Shown here piece after piece: positions 41,420-50,157 of a DNA stretch of 64,000 nt. A model generated the notes under the pieces. That model saw only the letters and a program-made list of their open reading frames with translations. It had not been told where the DNA came from and searched no databases. A program made the position numbers and the translations under genes. The stretch comes from Streptomyces catenulae (GTDB lineage Bacteria; Actinomycetota; Actinomycetes; Streptomycetales; Streptomycetaceae). Every line of letters starts with the position of its first letter. The stretch's first letter is position 1. The stretch spans positions 310,001 to 374,000 of the forward strand of contig NZ_JODY01000001.1 of assembly GCF_000718015.1 (NCBI RefSeq), given 5' to 3'.

Positions 41420-41609
41420 GTGCCGGACCCTACGCGTCCGGGGGCGTGCGGCCGGGCACCGCGCGCGGGTTCCGGGCGCCGGGGAGCTGCCCGGCCCGGC
41501 ATCGGGACGAAAGGCCCTGATCAGCCGGGGTGTCGCCTTGCTAGCCTCGCGGTGTGCCCCGGCCCTGCCGTCCGGCACCCGTAGCCCGCCCGAGAGGAAC
41601 CACCGCACC

Positions 41610-42143
41610 ATGCCCACCGGCCAACTCGTCTTCCGCTCCGCCACCGACGCCGACATCCCCGCGCTCGTCGCACTGATCGAGTCGGCGTACCGCGGCGACG
41701 CGAGCCGGGTGGGCTGGACCACCGAGGCGCATCTGCTGGAGGGGCAGCGCACGGATCCCGAGGGGGTCGCCGCCGTGGTGCACCAGGAGGGCAGCCGTCT
41801 GCTGGTGGTGGAGCGCGACGGCGAGCCGATCGCCTGCTGCCAGTTGGAGAACCGCGGCGACCACGCCTACTTCGGCATGTTCGCGGTCCGCCCGACGCTC
41901 CAGGGCGGTGGCCTCGGCAAGGCGATCATCGCCGAGGCGGAGCGCACCGTCCGCGCCGAGTGGGGCGCCGAAGAGATGCGGATGACCGTCATCCGGCAGC
42001 GCACGGAGCTGATCGCCTGGTACGAGCGGCGTGGCTACCGCCGCACCGGCGAGCTGAGCCCGTTCCCCTACGGCGACGAGCGGTTCGGCGTCCCGCAGCG
42101 CGACGACCTCGCCTTCGAACTCCTGGTCAAGCCGCTCGGCTGA
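41610..42143 (+). CDS. GNAT-family N-acetyltransferase
   Basis: A 177-residue acetyl-CoA-dependent acetyltransferase. The acetyl-CoA pyrophosphate loop is VRPTLQGGGLGKAI (Q-x-x-G-x-G); IAWYERRGYRRTGE is the C-terminal motif with its Tyr acid. The N-terminal RSATDADIPALVALIESAYRG is typical. ATG 41610 with GAGAGGAA upstream. Substrate unknown. Confidence 0.85.
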   Translation: MPTGQLVFRSATDADIPALVALIESAYRGDASRVGWTTEAHLLEGQRTDPEGVAAVVHQEGSRLLVVERDGEPIACCQLENRGDHAYFGMFAVRPTLQGGGLGKAIIAEAERTVRAEWGAEEMRMTVIRQRTELIAWYERRGYRRTGELSPFPYGDERFGVPQRDDLAFELLVKPLG

Positions 42144-42160
42144 GCCACCCGGCGGGCCCG

Positions 42161-42183
42161 GGGCCGCACCGGCGGCGCGGCCC
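42161..42183. terminator. Hairpin between convergent GNAT and ABC genes
   Basis: GGGCCGC/GCGGCCC stem with a 9-base loop; its right arm reaches the ABC ATPase stop codon. Confidence 0.4.
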
Positions 42184-42947
42184 TACCGGCGCCCCGTCCC
42201 GACGACCCGCTCCAGGAACTGCCGGGTGCGGGCCTCACGCGGCGCCCCGAACAGCTCCTCGGGGGTGCCGCGCTCCCGGATCACCCCGGCGTCCAGGAAA
42301 CACACCTGGTCGGCGACGTCCCGGGCGAACCCCATCTCATGGGTGGCGAGCACCATCGTCATGCCCTCCGCCTTCAGCCCGCGCACCACGTCCAGCACCT
42401 CGCCGACCAGCTCCGGGTCGAGCGCCGCGGTGATCTCGTCGAGCAGCAGCAGCCGGGGGCGGCAGGCCAGCGCCCGGACGAGGGCGACGCGCTGTTGCTG
42501 CCCGCCGCTGAGCCGGTCCGGGTAGGCGTCCGCCCGCCCGCCGAGCCCCAGCCGCTCCAGCAGCTCGTGGGCGCGCGCCTCCGCCTCCTCCCGCGGCACC
42601 CCGTGCACCCGGCGCGGCGCCAGCGTGATGTTCTCCACCACCGTCATGTGCGGGAAGAGGTTGTACGCCTGGAAGACCACCCCGATCCGGCGGCGTACCG
42701 CGTCCGCGTCGGCGCGCGGATCGGTGATCTCCTCGCCGTCCAGGAAGATCGCCCCGTCGTCGATCTCCTCCAGCAGGTTCGCGCACCGCAGCAGCGTCGA
42801 CTTGCCGGAGCCGGACGCCCCGATCAGCGCCGTGACGGTGTGCGGCGCGACCTCCAGATCGACGTCCCGCAGCACCACCGTGCCCCGCCCGTACGTCTTG
42901 CGGACGGCCTCCAGCCGCAGCACCGGCGCGGCATCCGGCTCGCTCAT
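42183..42947 (-). CDS. Polar amino-acid ABC transporter, ATP-binding protein
   Basis: A 254-residue GlnQ/HisP-type ATPase: Walker A GASGSGKST, Q-loop VVFQAYNLFPH, signature LSGGQQQR, Walker B LLLLDEITAALDP (Ile instead of the usual Pro after the catalytic Glu) and switch His in ATHEM. It powers import by the adjacent permease. ATG 42947 follows GGGAGGG and overlaps the permease stop by four bases. Last gene of the SBP-permease-ATPase operon. Confidence 0.92.
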   Translation of the reverse strand: MSEPDAAPVLRLEAVRKTYGRGTVVLRDVDLEVAPHTVTALIGASGSGKSTLLRCANLLEEIDDGAIFLDGEEITDPRADADAVRRRIGVVFQAYNLFPHMTVVENITLAPRRVHGVPREEAEARAHELLERLGLGGRADAYPDRLSGGQQQRVALVRALACRPRLLLLDEITAALDPELVGEVLDVVRGLKAEGMTMVLATHEMGFARDVADQVCFLDAGVIRERGTPEELFGAPREARTRQFLERVVGTGRR

Positions 42948-43831
42948 ACGATCCCTCCCTGGGCACGCCGCCGGTCCATCCGGGCCGTCACCCAGTCCGT
43001 CAGCCGCGTCATCGGGATCGTCAGGGCGACGAAGACCAGCCCGGCGACCACGTACGGCGTGTAGTTGAAGTCCTTGCCCGCGATGATCTGCGCCGCGTAC
43101 ACCGCATCCACCGCCCCCGCGATCGACACCAGACCGGTGTCCTTCTGGAGCGAGACCAGATCGTTGAGCAGCGGCGGCACCACCCGGCGTACCGCCTGCG
43201 GCAGCACCACGTACCGCAGCGCCTGCCCGCTCGACAGCCCCAGCGACCGCGCCGCGGCCCGCTGCGAGGGGTGCACCGACTCGATACCCGCGCGGAAGAC
43301 CTCCGCCACATACGCGGAGTACGTCAGGACCAGCGCCGCCCCGCCGAGCAGCACCGGATCGGTGGTGACGCCCTGCAACCGCAGCGCCGGGACGCCGAAG
43401 ACCACCATCAACAGGCAGATGATCAGCGGCAGTCCGCGGAAGAAGTCGGTGTACGCGGTGGCCAGCGCGCGCAGCGGGAAGAACACCGGACCGCGCAGCG
43501 TCCGCGCCACCGCCAGCCCCATCCCGAGTACCAGCACCGCCGCACCGCACACCACCAGCAGCTCCAGGTTGAGCAGCAGCCCCTCCAGCACCTTGGGCAG
43601 CGCCTTGCGGGCGTACGCGGCGCTGAAGAAGGTCTCGTGGGTGCGCTGCCAGCCGGGCGACCCGGTGATCACCACGTACAGCACCGCGGCGGTCACCAGC
43701 GTGCTCACCGTGGCGACGGCGGCGGCGCGGCGGGCCCGGCCCTTCCGGTACCGCTCCCGCGCCAGCCGCCGCGCGGACGGTACGTAGCCGTCGTCCGGGG
43801 AAGGCGCCGACGCGCCCTTGACGAGGCTCAC
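42944..43831 (-). CDS. Polar amino-acid ABC transporter, permease
   Basis: A 295-residue membrane subunit. After a 30-residue basic N-terminus come about five helices, with the HisM/GlnP motif YTDFFRGLPLIICLLMVVFGVPAL and the ATPase-docking EAA loop AARSLGLSSGQALRYVVLPQAVRRVVPPL. GTG 43831 overlaps the binding-protein stop (GTGA). It is a single permease and presumably forms a homodimer. Confidence 0.9.
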   Translation of the reverse strand: MSLVKGASAPSPDDGYVPSARRLARERYRKGRARRAAAVATVSTLVTAAVLYVVITGSPGWQRTHETFFSAAYARKALPKVLEGLLLNLELLVVCGAAVLVLGMGLAVARTLRGPVFFPLRALATAYTDFFRGLPLIICLLMVVFGVPALRLQGVTTDPVLLGGAALVLTYSAYVAEVFRAGIESVHPSQRAAARSLGLSSGQALRYVVLPQAVRRVVPPLLNDLVSLQKDTGLVSIAGAVDAVYAAQIIAGKDFNYTPYVVAGLVFVALTIPMTRLTDWVTARMDRRRAQGGIV

Positions 43832-44691
43832 TTCAGCACCGGCGCATGGGCGGCGTCGGCCAGCCACTTCTTCTCCAGGGCGGCGAGCGTGCCGTCCTTG
43901 CGCAGCGCGTCGACGGCCGACCGGACGCAGCCGGTGATCCGGCTCTCCTTGTCGAGCACCAGCCCGAACCGCTCGCCGTCCGCGCCGGTGTCGGCGAACT
44001 GCCCGACCACCTTCGCGTCCGTCACCTCGGTGGAGGTGATGTAGAACGCGGTCGGCAGATCGGTGAGGATCGCGTCCACCTGACCGTTCCGCAGCGCGGA
44101 CTTGGCGAAGTCGTTCTTCTGGTAGACCGCGGGCCGTCGGCTCGGCCGGACGGTGTCGTTGATGACGTCGAGGCTGGTGGTGCCGACCTGCGCGCCGAGC
44201 CGTACGTCCTTGAGGTCGGCGATGCTCTTCGCGCCCGCCGCCTTCGAGCCCTTGAGCGCCACCACCGCCTGCCGGACGTCGTAGTAGCCGGAGGAGAAGG
44301 CGACGGCCTGCTTGCGGGAGGCGCTGATCGAGATCTGGTTGATGTCGAAGTCGAACTTCTTCTCACCGGGCGCGAAGGCGTTGTTGAACGGCACGGTCCG
44401 CCAGCCGACCGCGGAGCGCGGATAGCCGAGCCGGTCGGCGACCGCGTAGGCGACGGCCGATTCGAAACCCTTGCCGTTCGCCGGGTCGTCGTCCTGGAAC
44501 CACGGCGCGTACGCGGGCTTGTCGGTGCCGACGGTCAGCTTCCCGGCGGTCACCGTGGCCAGCTTGCCGGGCGCACAACTCGCCCCGCCCGCCGCGTCGG
44601 ACGGCGCGTCCTGCGGGGCACAGCCGACGGCGGCGGACCCCAACACGGCGGCACACACGGCGAGAAGAGCGGGGCGAGAGGCGAGGCGCAT
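43828..44691 (-). CDS. Polar amino-acid ABC transporter, substrate-binding lipoprotein
   Basis: A 287-residue SBP_bac_3 protein. The signal peptide MRLASRPALLAVCAAVLGSAAVGC ends in a lipobox-like Ala-Val-Gly-Cys (Cys 24), so it is probably lipid-anchored. Family landmarks: LTVGTDKPAYAPWF, GFESAVAYAVADRLGY, DFDINQISISASRKQAVAFSSGYY, LRNGQVDAILTDLPTAFY. It delivers a polar amino acid or small amine to the permease. First gene of the operon. Confidence 0.9.
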   Translation of the reverse strand: MRLASRPALLAVCAAVLGSAAVGCAPQDAPSDAAGGASCAPGKLATVTAGKLTVGTDKPAYAPWFQDDDPANGKGFESAVAYAVADRLGYPRSAVGWRTVPFNNAFAPGEKKFDFDINQISISASRKQAVAFSSGYYDVRQAVVALKGSKAAGAKSIADLKDVRLGAQVGTTSLDVINDTVRPSRRPAVYQKNDFAKSALRNGQVDAILTDLPTAFYITSTEVTDAKVVGQFADTGADGERFGLVLDKESRITGCVRSAVDALRKDGTLAALEKKWLADAAHAPVLK

Positions 44692-44801
44692 GGCGGGAGA
44701 GTGACAGTGCCGGAGGCCGTCTGTCGAGATCACCGCGGAAATCGTCCGGATGCCGGAACGAGATTGCACGCCCGTGAACTGCGGATTTCCTACGGAGGGA
44801 G

Positions 44802-44844
44802 GCGCCGGGGCGCGGGGCCGCCGCACGGACCCGCGCCCCGGCGC
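44802..44844 (-). terminator. Strong hairpin terminator after the glycerophosphodiesterase gene
   Basis: Perfect 15-bp stem (44802-44816 with 44830-44844) and 13-base loop, starting 8 bases beyond the GDPD stop; separates that transcript from the ABC operon. Confidence 0.7.
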
Positions 44845-44851
44845 GGCCCCG

Positions 44852-45535
44852 CTATGCCGTGAACCGCACCGCCCGGCGGATCTCCGGCTGATCGGTCACT
44901 ACACCGTCCAGCCCCAGACCGCGGGCGATCCGCAGCTGGTCGTGGGTGTTGACGGTCCACGCCACCACCCGCAGCTGCGCGGCGCGGGCCCGCTCCACCA
45001 ACTCCAGGGTCAGCCGACGGATGTTGAGCGAGAGCAGCGGCGCGCCCACCGCCTGCGCCCGGTCGACCACGTCCAGCCCGTACCGGCTGGCGACCAGCGC
45101 GGTGCGGACGCCCGGGACCAGCGTCCGGATGGCCGCCAACGCCTCGTCGTGGAAGGAGATCACCTCGACCCGGCCGATCAGATCGCGGGCCCGCAGCACC
45201 TCGGCGAGCGCCCGCGCCGCCGCCACATCCTTGATCTCGGCCTGCAACGGCGCCCGGACCGCGTCCACCACCTCCTCGAACACCGGGATCCGCTCGCCCC
45301 GTCCGGCGTCCAGTTCACGCAGCTCCGCGAGGGTCTGTTCGGCGATCGGCCCGCTGCCGTCGGTGGTCCGTGAGACGTCCGCGTCGTGCATCACCACGAG
45401 CGCGCCGTCCTTGCTCAGATGCAGATCCAGCTCGACGACGTCGAGCCCTTCGCGCTCGGCCCGGACGAACGACCGGAGGGTGTTCTCCGGCTCCACGCCC
45501 ATCAATCCGCGGTGCCCGATGGTGAGAAAGGACAA
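44852..45535 (-). CDS. Glycerophosphodiester phosphodiesterase
   Basis: A 227-residue GDPD-family TIM barrel that releases glycerol-3-phosphate from deacylated phospholipids. Catalytic and metal motifs are GHRGLMGVEPENT, VELDLHLSKDGALVVMHDADVSRTTDG and QAEIK. There is no signal peptide, so it is likely cytosolic. The start TTG 45535 is chosen since GAGG lies 5 bases upstream and the barrel begins immediately (SFLTIGHRG); the open frame continues far upstream without a ribosome site. Confidence 0.88.
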   Translation of the reverse strand: MSFLTIGHRGLMGVEPENTLRSFVRAEREGLDVVELDLHLSKDGALVVMHDADVSRTTDGSGPIAEQTLAELRELDAGRGERIPVFEEVVDAVRAPLQAEIKDVAAARALAEVLRARDLIGRVEVISFHDEALAAIRTLVPGVRTALVASRYGLDVVDRAQAVGAPLLSLNIRRLTLELVERARAAQLRVVAWTVNTHDQLRIARGLGLDGVVTDQPEIRRAVRFTA

Positions 45536-46132
45536 GGCTGCCTCGCTTCTGTCGGCTCGGTACTGCTCTGACGTCGCAACTCGCGTGCGGCGGTGCCGTG
45601 GCCCCGCACCCCGGAACGCCCCGGGCGCCCGGCCCCGGCGACGGCCCGCACCTCCCCGGCCCGGCGCCCCGCACACCACGACCTCGGGCACAAAGCCGTA
45701 CGAAATGGCGCACATCCTAACGGCTCCACCGGGCCCCGGAAGCGGCGCGGACCGGCCACCGCGGGCCCCGCCGGGCGCCCCCGCGACCCGCCCGGCAGAC
45801 CGCCCGCGGGGGAGGTCCGCCGTGCCCCGTACCGGACCGGAACCCCCGGCCGCCGGTCCGGAGCACCCGCTCAGGGGTATCTGTCCGCCCGGGCCGTCCG
45901 CGAACCCGCTCACCCGCGCGTGGGCGCGTCCCCACGGGGCTGACGCGGTCCCGTACCCCGGGGCGCGGGACCGCGGAAACGGCGAGAACGTGTCGCTCCA
46001 CGCCGCATCGACAGGAAAAATCATCGTGATCTGGGGGTGGTGACGGAATAATTTTCACCGGCACCTCTTGAGGGAAAGAACCTTGGCTGGTTACGGTGGG
46101 TGCACCACACGATCTACCGCCGGAGGGCAGTC
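45536..46132. other. 597-bp divergent gap between GDPD and DUF6421 genes
   Basis: No convincing gene. A TAGGAT box on the minus strand (about 45711-45716) may promote the GDPD gene. On the plus strand TTGAGG (46068-46073) and TTACGG (46091-46096) with a 17-base spacer are a plausible promoter for the DUF6421 gene, preceded by a GGTGA-N11-TCACC inverted repeat (46039-46059). Confidence 0.45.
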
Positions 46133-47530
46133 ATGACGGAAATCCTTTCGCCCGTGGGTGCTCGGACGGGCACTTCGACCACGGAGTCGGTGACCGCGCA
46201 CCCGGCGTGGCCCGCCCTGAAGCGCGCGGTCGAGACCATCCGGCCGTGGCAGTCCAAGGACGGCTCGATCGATCTGACCGCCGACGGCGCTCCCACCGCG
46301 GAAACGGTTCGCCACGAGGTCGAGGCGATCATCGCCGCCCTCGGCGCGCTCGCCCCGCTGCTGCCGCACAACGCCGCCTACCACGAGGCGCTCGCCGCCG
46401 ACCTGCGCCGCTGGGCGGACGACGGCTTCGGCGTACCGGACTTCCTCGACTCCCTGCTGGCCTTCCAGCCCGCCCAGGACCGGGCCGACGGCCGCCAGCA
46501 CCTGGTGCTCTTCCCGATGTACACGCAGAACGGCAACCCGGACCGCAACTTCGAGGCCGTCGTCCTGCGCATGGTCTGGCCCGACTGGCTGGCCGAGCTG
46601 GAGCGCACCCGCTACGACAACCCGCTCTTCTGCGGCATCACCTTCGAGGACTTCACCGCCGGGTACGACACCAACTCCGCGGTCCTCTTCCCCGAGACCA
46701 TCGCGGTGCGCGAGGCCCCCGAACGGTTCAGCTGGGGCGGCATCTTCTGCGACCGCGAGGCCGCGCGCTTCCGCCGCGTCAGCGAGGCGGCGGTCGAGAC
46801 GCTCGGCATCGAGCTGCCCGAGGACATCCGCGCCCTCCTCGCCGACCAGGACCGCTGCCAGCAGGCGTTCGTCCTGTGGGACATGGTCCACGACCGCACC
46901 CACAGCCACGGCGACCTGCCCTTCGACCCGTTCATGATCAAGCAGCGCCAGCCGTTCTGGATGTACGGCCTCGAAGAGCTGCGCTGCGACCTCACCGCCT
47001 TCCGCGAGGCCGTGAAGCTGGAGGCCGAGGGGTATGCGCAGGCCCGCGATGTGCAGTACGCGGTGATCTTCGACCGGATGTTCCGCTTCCCGGTCACCGG
47101 CGACCGCAACCGCAACTACGACGGTCTCGGCGGCCAGCTGCTCTTCGCGTACCTGCACAAGCACGACGTCGTACGCTGGACGGACAACACTCTCCACATC
47201 GACTGGGAGCGGGCGCCGAAGGTCACCAACCAGCTCTGCGGAGAGATCGAGCAGCTCTACCGCGACGGCATCGACCGGCCCAAGCTGGTCCACTGGTTCG
47301 CCGCCTACGACCTCGTCTCGACCTACCTCGCCCCGCACCCGGGATCGGTCTGGGCGAAGGGGCCCGACGCCCTCGACCTCGACCAGCCGCCGCGCAAGCT
47401 CGTGGACGACGTGCTGCCCGACGAGTTCCCGCTCAGCATGTTCTACGAGGCCCTCGCCAAGAAGCTGCGTACGGTGATCGCTTCCACCAAGGGCATCACG
47501 GCCGGCCGCGAGATGCCGGCGGCGGCGTGA
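46133..47530 (+). CDS. DUF6421-family protein
   Basis: A 465-residue soluble protein matching the actinobacterial DUF6421 family by length and by its conserved stretches (LVLFPMYTQNGNPDRNFEAVVLRMVWPDWLAELE, FVLWDMVHDRTHSHGDLPFDPFMIKQRQPFWMYGLEELRCDLTAFREA). The HDRTHSHGDLPFDPFMIK segment with three His and acidic residues looks like a metal or active site. Function unknown. ATG 46133 follows CCGGAGGG. It is followed by an SDR and a threonine-aldolase gene, probably an operon. Confidence 0.8.
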   Translation: MTEILSPVGARTGTSTTESVTAHPAWPALKRAVETIRPWQSKDGSIDLTADGAPTAETVRHEVEAIIAALGALAPLLPHNAAYHEALAADLRRWADDGFGVPDFLDSLLAFQPAQDRADGRQHLVLFPMYTQNGNPDRNFEAVVLRMVWPDWLAELERTRYDNPLFCGITFEDFTAGYDTNSAVLFPETIAVREAPERFSWGGIFCDREAARFRRVSEAAVETLGIELPEDIRALLADQDRCQQAFVLWDMVHDRTHSHGDLPFDPFMIKQRQPFWMYGLEELRCDLTAFREAVKLEAEGYAQARDVQYAVIFDRMFRFPVTGDRNRNYDGLGGQLLFAYLHKHDVVRWTDNTLHIDWERAPKVTNQLCGEIEQLYRDGIDRPKLVHWFAAYDLVSTYLAPHPGSVWAKGPDALDLDQPPRKLVDDVLPDEFPLSMFYEALAKKLRTVIASTKGITAGREMPAAA

Positions 47531-47598
47531 CCACGGGCCGCGCCACCACCGAAACCGCAGGTCAGTCAGGTGTCCAGAAGGATGAGGAGGCGACGGAG

Positions 47599-48360
47599 AT
47601 GAGTACTTCGACGGGCGGCCAGGGGTCGTTGGAGGGCGCTGTCATCGCGGTGGCGGGCGCCGCCGGACCCGCGGGGCGGGCCACCCTGCTGCGGTTGGCC
47701 GAGGCGGGCGCCACCGTCGTCGGCTGTGACGCGGACGCCGCACGGCTGGCCGAGGCGGTCGACGCCGCCCGCTACGCCCACGGCGGTGCCACGGTCATCG
47801 GCGACACGGTCGATCTGCTCGACCCGGAGCAGACCCGGGAGTGGGCCGCCCGTACGGAGAAGGAGTTCGGCCGGGTCGACGGGCTCGTTCACCTGGTCGG
47901 CGGCTGGCGCGGTGCGAAGACCTTCGGCGAGACCGATCTGCACGACTGGGACCTGCTGCACAAGCTCCTGATCCGTACCGTCCAGCACACCTCCCTCGCC
48001 TTCCACGAGGCCCTGCAGCGCTCCGGGAACGGCCGGTACCTGCTCACCAGCGCCGCCGGGGCGAGCAAGCCCACCGGCGGGAACGCCGCGTACGCCGCGT
48101 CGAAGGCGGCGGCCGAGGCGTGGACGCTGGCGCTGGCCGACGGCTTCCGCAAGGCGGGGGGCGAGGAGGGCCCGCGGGCCGCGGCTGCGATCCTGGTCGT
48201 CAAGGCGCTCGTCAACGACCAGATGCGCGCCGAGCGACCGAACGCCAAGTTCGCGGGCTTCACCGATGTCACGGAGTTGGCCGAGGCCATCGCCGGAGTC
48301 TGGGGGCGGCCCGCCCGGGAAGTGAATGGAAAGCGTCTGTGGCTGACCCCCGAACCGTGA
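47599..48360 (+). CDS. Short-chain dehydrogenase/reductase
   Basis: A 253-residue SDR with a modified cofactor loop (AGAAGPAGRATLLRLAEAGATVVGCD), GLVHLVGGWRGAKTF in the NNAG position, the catalytic Ser in LLTSAAGAS and an intact YxxxK in YAASKAAAEAW. It ends VNGKRLWLTPEP. The usual TGxxxGxG is not conserved, so cofactor affinity may differ. ATG 47599 lies behind GGAGGCGACGGAG. Middle gene of the DUF6421-SDR-threonine aldolase group. Confidence 0.85.
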   Translation: MSTSTGGQGSLEGAVIAVAGAAGPAGRATLLRLAEAGATVVGCDADAARLAEAVDAARYAHGGATVIGDTVDLLDPEQTREWAARTEKEFGRVDGLVHLVGGWRGAKTFGETDLHDWDLLHKLLIRTVQHTSLAFHEALQRSGNGRYLLTSAAGASKPTGGNAAYAASKAAAEAWTLALADGFRKAGGEEGPRAAAAILVVKALVNDQMRAERPNAKFAGFTDVTELAEAIAGVWGRPAREVNGKRLWLTPEP

Positions 48361-49430
48361 GCGGCGGCAAGACCGACGCCCGGCAGCACCACGACACCCA
48401 GGTACGCGGCTTCGCCAGCGACAACTACGCGGGCGCGCACCCGGAGGTCCTCGCGGCCCTCGCCCTCGCCAACGGCGGTCACCAGATCGCCTACGGCGAG
48501 GACGAGTACACCGCCCACCTCCAGCGGGTGATCCGCAGCCACTTCGGGCAGCGGGCGGAGGCGTTCCCCGTCTTCAACGGCACCGGCGCCAACGTCGTCG
48601 CGCTCCAGTCGGTCACCGACCGCTGGGGCGCGGTGATCGCCGCCGAGTCGGCGCACATCAACGTCGACGAGTGCGGCGCCCCGGAGCGCGTCGGCGGCCT
48701 CAAGCTGCTGACCGTGCCGACCGAGGACGGCAAGCTCACCCCCGAGCTGATCGACCGCGAGGCGTTCGGCTGGGACGACGAGCACCGCGCCATGCCGCAG
48801 GTCGTCTCGATCACCCAGAGCACCGAACTGGGCACGCTCTACACCCCGGACGAGATCCGGGCGATCTGCGAGCACGCCCACGGTCTGGGCATGGTGGTGC
48901 ACCTCGACGGTTCGCGGATAGCCAACGCCGCGGCGTCCCTGGACGTGCCGATGCGGACGTTCACCAACGCGGTGGGCGTGGACCTGCTCTCCCTGGGCGG
49001 CACGAAGAACGGTGCCGTCTTCGGTGAGGCGGTCGTCGTCCTCAACCCCGACGCGGTGCGCGGGATGAAGCATCTGCGGAAGCTGTCGATGCAGCTGGCG
49101 TCCAAGATGCGGTTCGTCTCCGTGCAGTTGGAGGCGCTGCTCGCCAAGGACCTGTGGCTGCGCAACGCCCGGCACGCCAACACCATGGCGCAGCGGCTGG
49201 CGGCCGGGGTCCGGGAGGTCGCCGGGGTGGAGATCCTCCACCCCGTGCAGTCCAACGCGGTCTTCGCCCGGCTGCCGCACGCCGTCAGCGAACGCCTCCA
49301 GAAGCGCTACCGCTTCTACTTCTGGGACGAGGCGGCCGGTGTGGTCCGCTGGATGTGCGCCTTTGACACCACGGAGGAGGACGTCGACGGCTTCCTCACC
49401 GCCCTCCGCGAGGAGATCGGCGCCGTCTGA
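48339..49430 (+). CDS. Threonine aldolase / beta-eliminating-lyase family PLP enzyme
   Basis: A 363-residue fold-type I PLP enzyme, expected to cleave threonine or allo-threonine to glycine and acetaldehyde. RGFASDNYAGAHPEVLAALALANGGHQIAYGEDEYTAHLQRVIRSHFG is the family start, HLDGSRIANAAASL contains the PLP-nitrogen Asp, and SLGGTKNGAVFGEAVVV carries the Schiff-base Lys. Start GTG 48339 (MADPRTVSGGK...) has GGAAAG nearby and overlaps the SDR gene; GTG 48357 is the alternative. Third gene of the cassette. Confidence 0.85.
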   Translation: MADPRTVSGGKTDARQHHDTQVRGFASDNYAGAHPEVLAALALANGGHQIAYGEDEYTAHLQRVIRSHFGQRAEAFPVFNGTGANVVALQSVTDRWGAVIAAESAHINVDECGAPERVGGLKLLTVPTEDGKLTPELIDREAFGWDDEHRAMPQVVSITQSTELGTLYTPDEIRAICEHAHGLGMVVHLDGSRIANAAASLDVPMRTFTNAVGVDLLSLGGTKNGAVFGEAVVVLNPDAVRGMKHLRKLSMQLASKMRFVSVQLEALLAKDLWLRNARHANTMAQRLAAGVREVAGVEILHPVQSNAVFARLPHAVSERLQKRYRFYFWDEAAGVVRWMCAFDTTEEDVDGFLTALREEIGAV

Positions 49431-49488
49431 CGGCACCCGCGGAAGGGCACCACCGAACCGAATAACTATGCGTCCGGTCGAAAAGTCA

Positions 49489-49518
49489 TTGACTCTCGGC
49501 CGGGCGCATCGTTACGCT
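49489..49518 (+). promoter_or_regulatory. Promoter of a probable leaderless transcript
   Basis: TTGACT (49489-49494), 18-base spacer, TACGCT (49513-49518). Only 8 bases separate the -10 box from the ATG at 49527, so transcription likely starts at or next to the A of the start codon. Confidence 0.6.
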
Positions 49519-49526
49519 CCCGGCGC

Positions 49527-50102
49527 ATGGAGCTGATCCAGGAAAGCCCGGAAATCGCCGCCTACTTGGCGGTGAGCGAGGCCATCGACCACGATCATCC
49601 GCAGGTCCGGGCCCTCGCGGCACAGCTGCGCGCCGAGACCGCCGACGCATACACATACGCCAAGGCCGCCTTCGAGTACGTCCGCGACACCGTCCCGCAC
49701 TCCCACGACGCCGACGACCCCCGCGTCACCTGGCGCGCCTCCGACGTCCTCACCCGCCGCACCGGCATCTGCTTCGCCAAGGCCCACGCGCTGACCGCCC
49801 TGCTGCGCGCCGAGGGCATCCCCGCCGCGCTCTGCTACCAGAGGCTCGACACCCTGCACGGGCTGATCGCGCTCCGGCTCCCCGGCGGCGACTGGGCGCG
49901 CCAGGACCCGCGCGGCAACAAACCCGGCGTGCACGCGGAGTTCCGCACCGACCGGGAACAACTCGCCTGGCCCGTCCACCCGGAGCGGGGCGAGGCGGAT
50001 TCACCGGTGCTCTACGCCGAGCCGCTGCCCGCCGTGCTCCGGTGTCTGCGACGGGCCGCCGACCGGACCGAACTGTGGCGGACGCTCCCCACCGACTTCT
50101 GA
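49527..50102 (+). CDS. Transglutaminase-like cysteine protease-fold protein
   Basis: A 191-residue transglutaminase-core protein. The catalytic triad can be read as Cys 82 in RRTGICFAKAHALTALLRAEGIPA, His 111 in DTLHGLIALRL and Asp 127 in WARQDPRGNK. No signal peptide, so cytosolic. Such proteins act as peptidases, deamidases or transamidases; the substrate is unknown. No Shine-Dalgarno precedes the ATG, in line with a leaderless mRNA. Confidence 0.85.
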   Translation: MELIQESPEIAAYLAVSEAIDHDHPQVRALAAQLRAETADAYTYAKAAFEYVRDTVPHSHDADDPRVTWRASDVLTRRTGICFAKAHALTALLRAEGIPAALCYQRLDTLHGLIALRLPGGDWARQDPRGNKPGVHAEFRTDREQLAWPVHPERGEADSPVLYAEPLPAVLRCLRRAADRTELWRTLPTDF

Positions 50103-50125
50103 CGGAAGGGAGTGGAAAGGGGCGA

Positions 50126-50151
50126 GCCCGGGAGCCGTGCGGCCCCCGGGC
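50126..50151. terminator. Hairpin between convergent genes
   Basis: GCCCGGG/CCCGGGC with an inner GCCG/CGGC, between the transglutaminase-like stop (50102) and the plsC stop (50158). Confidence 0.6.
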
Positions 50152-50157
50152 GTCGGG

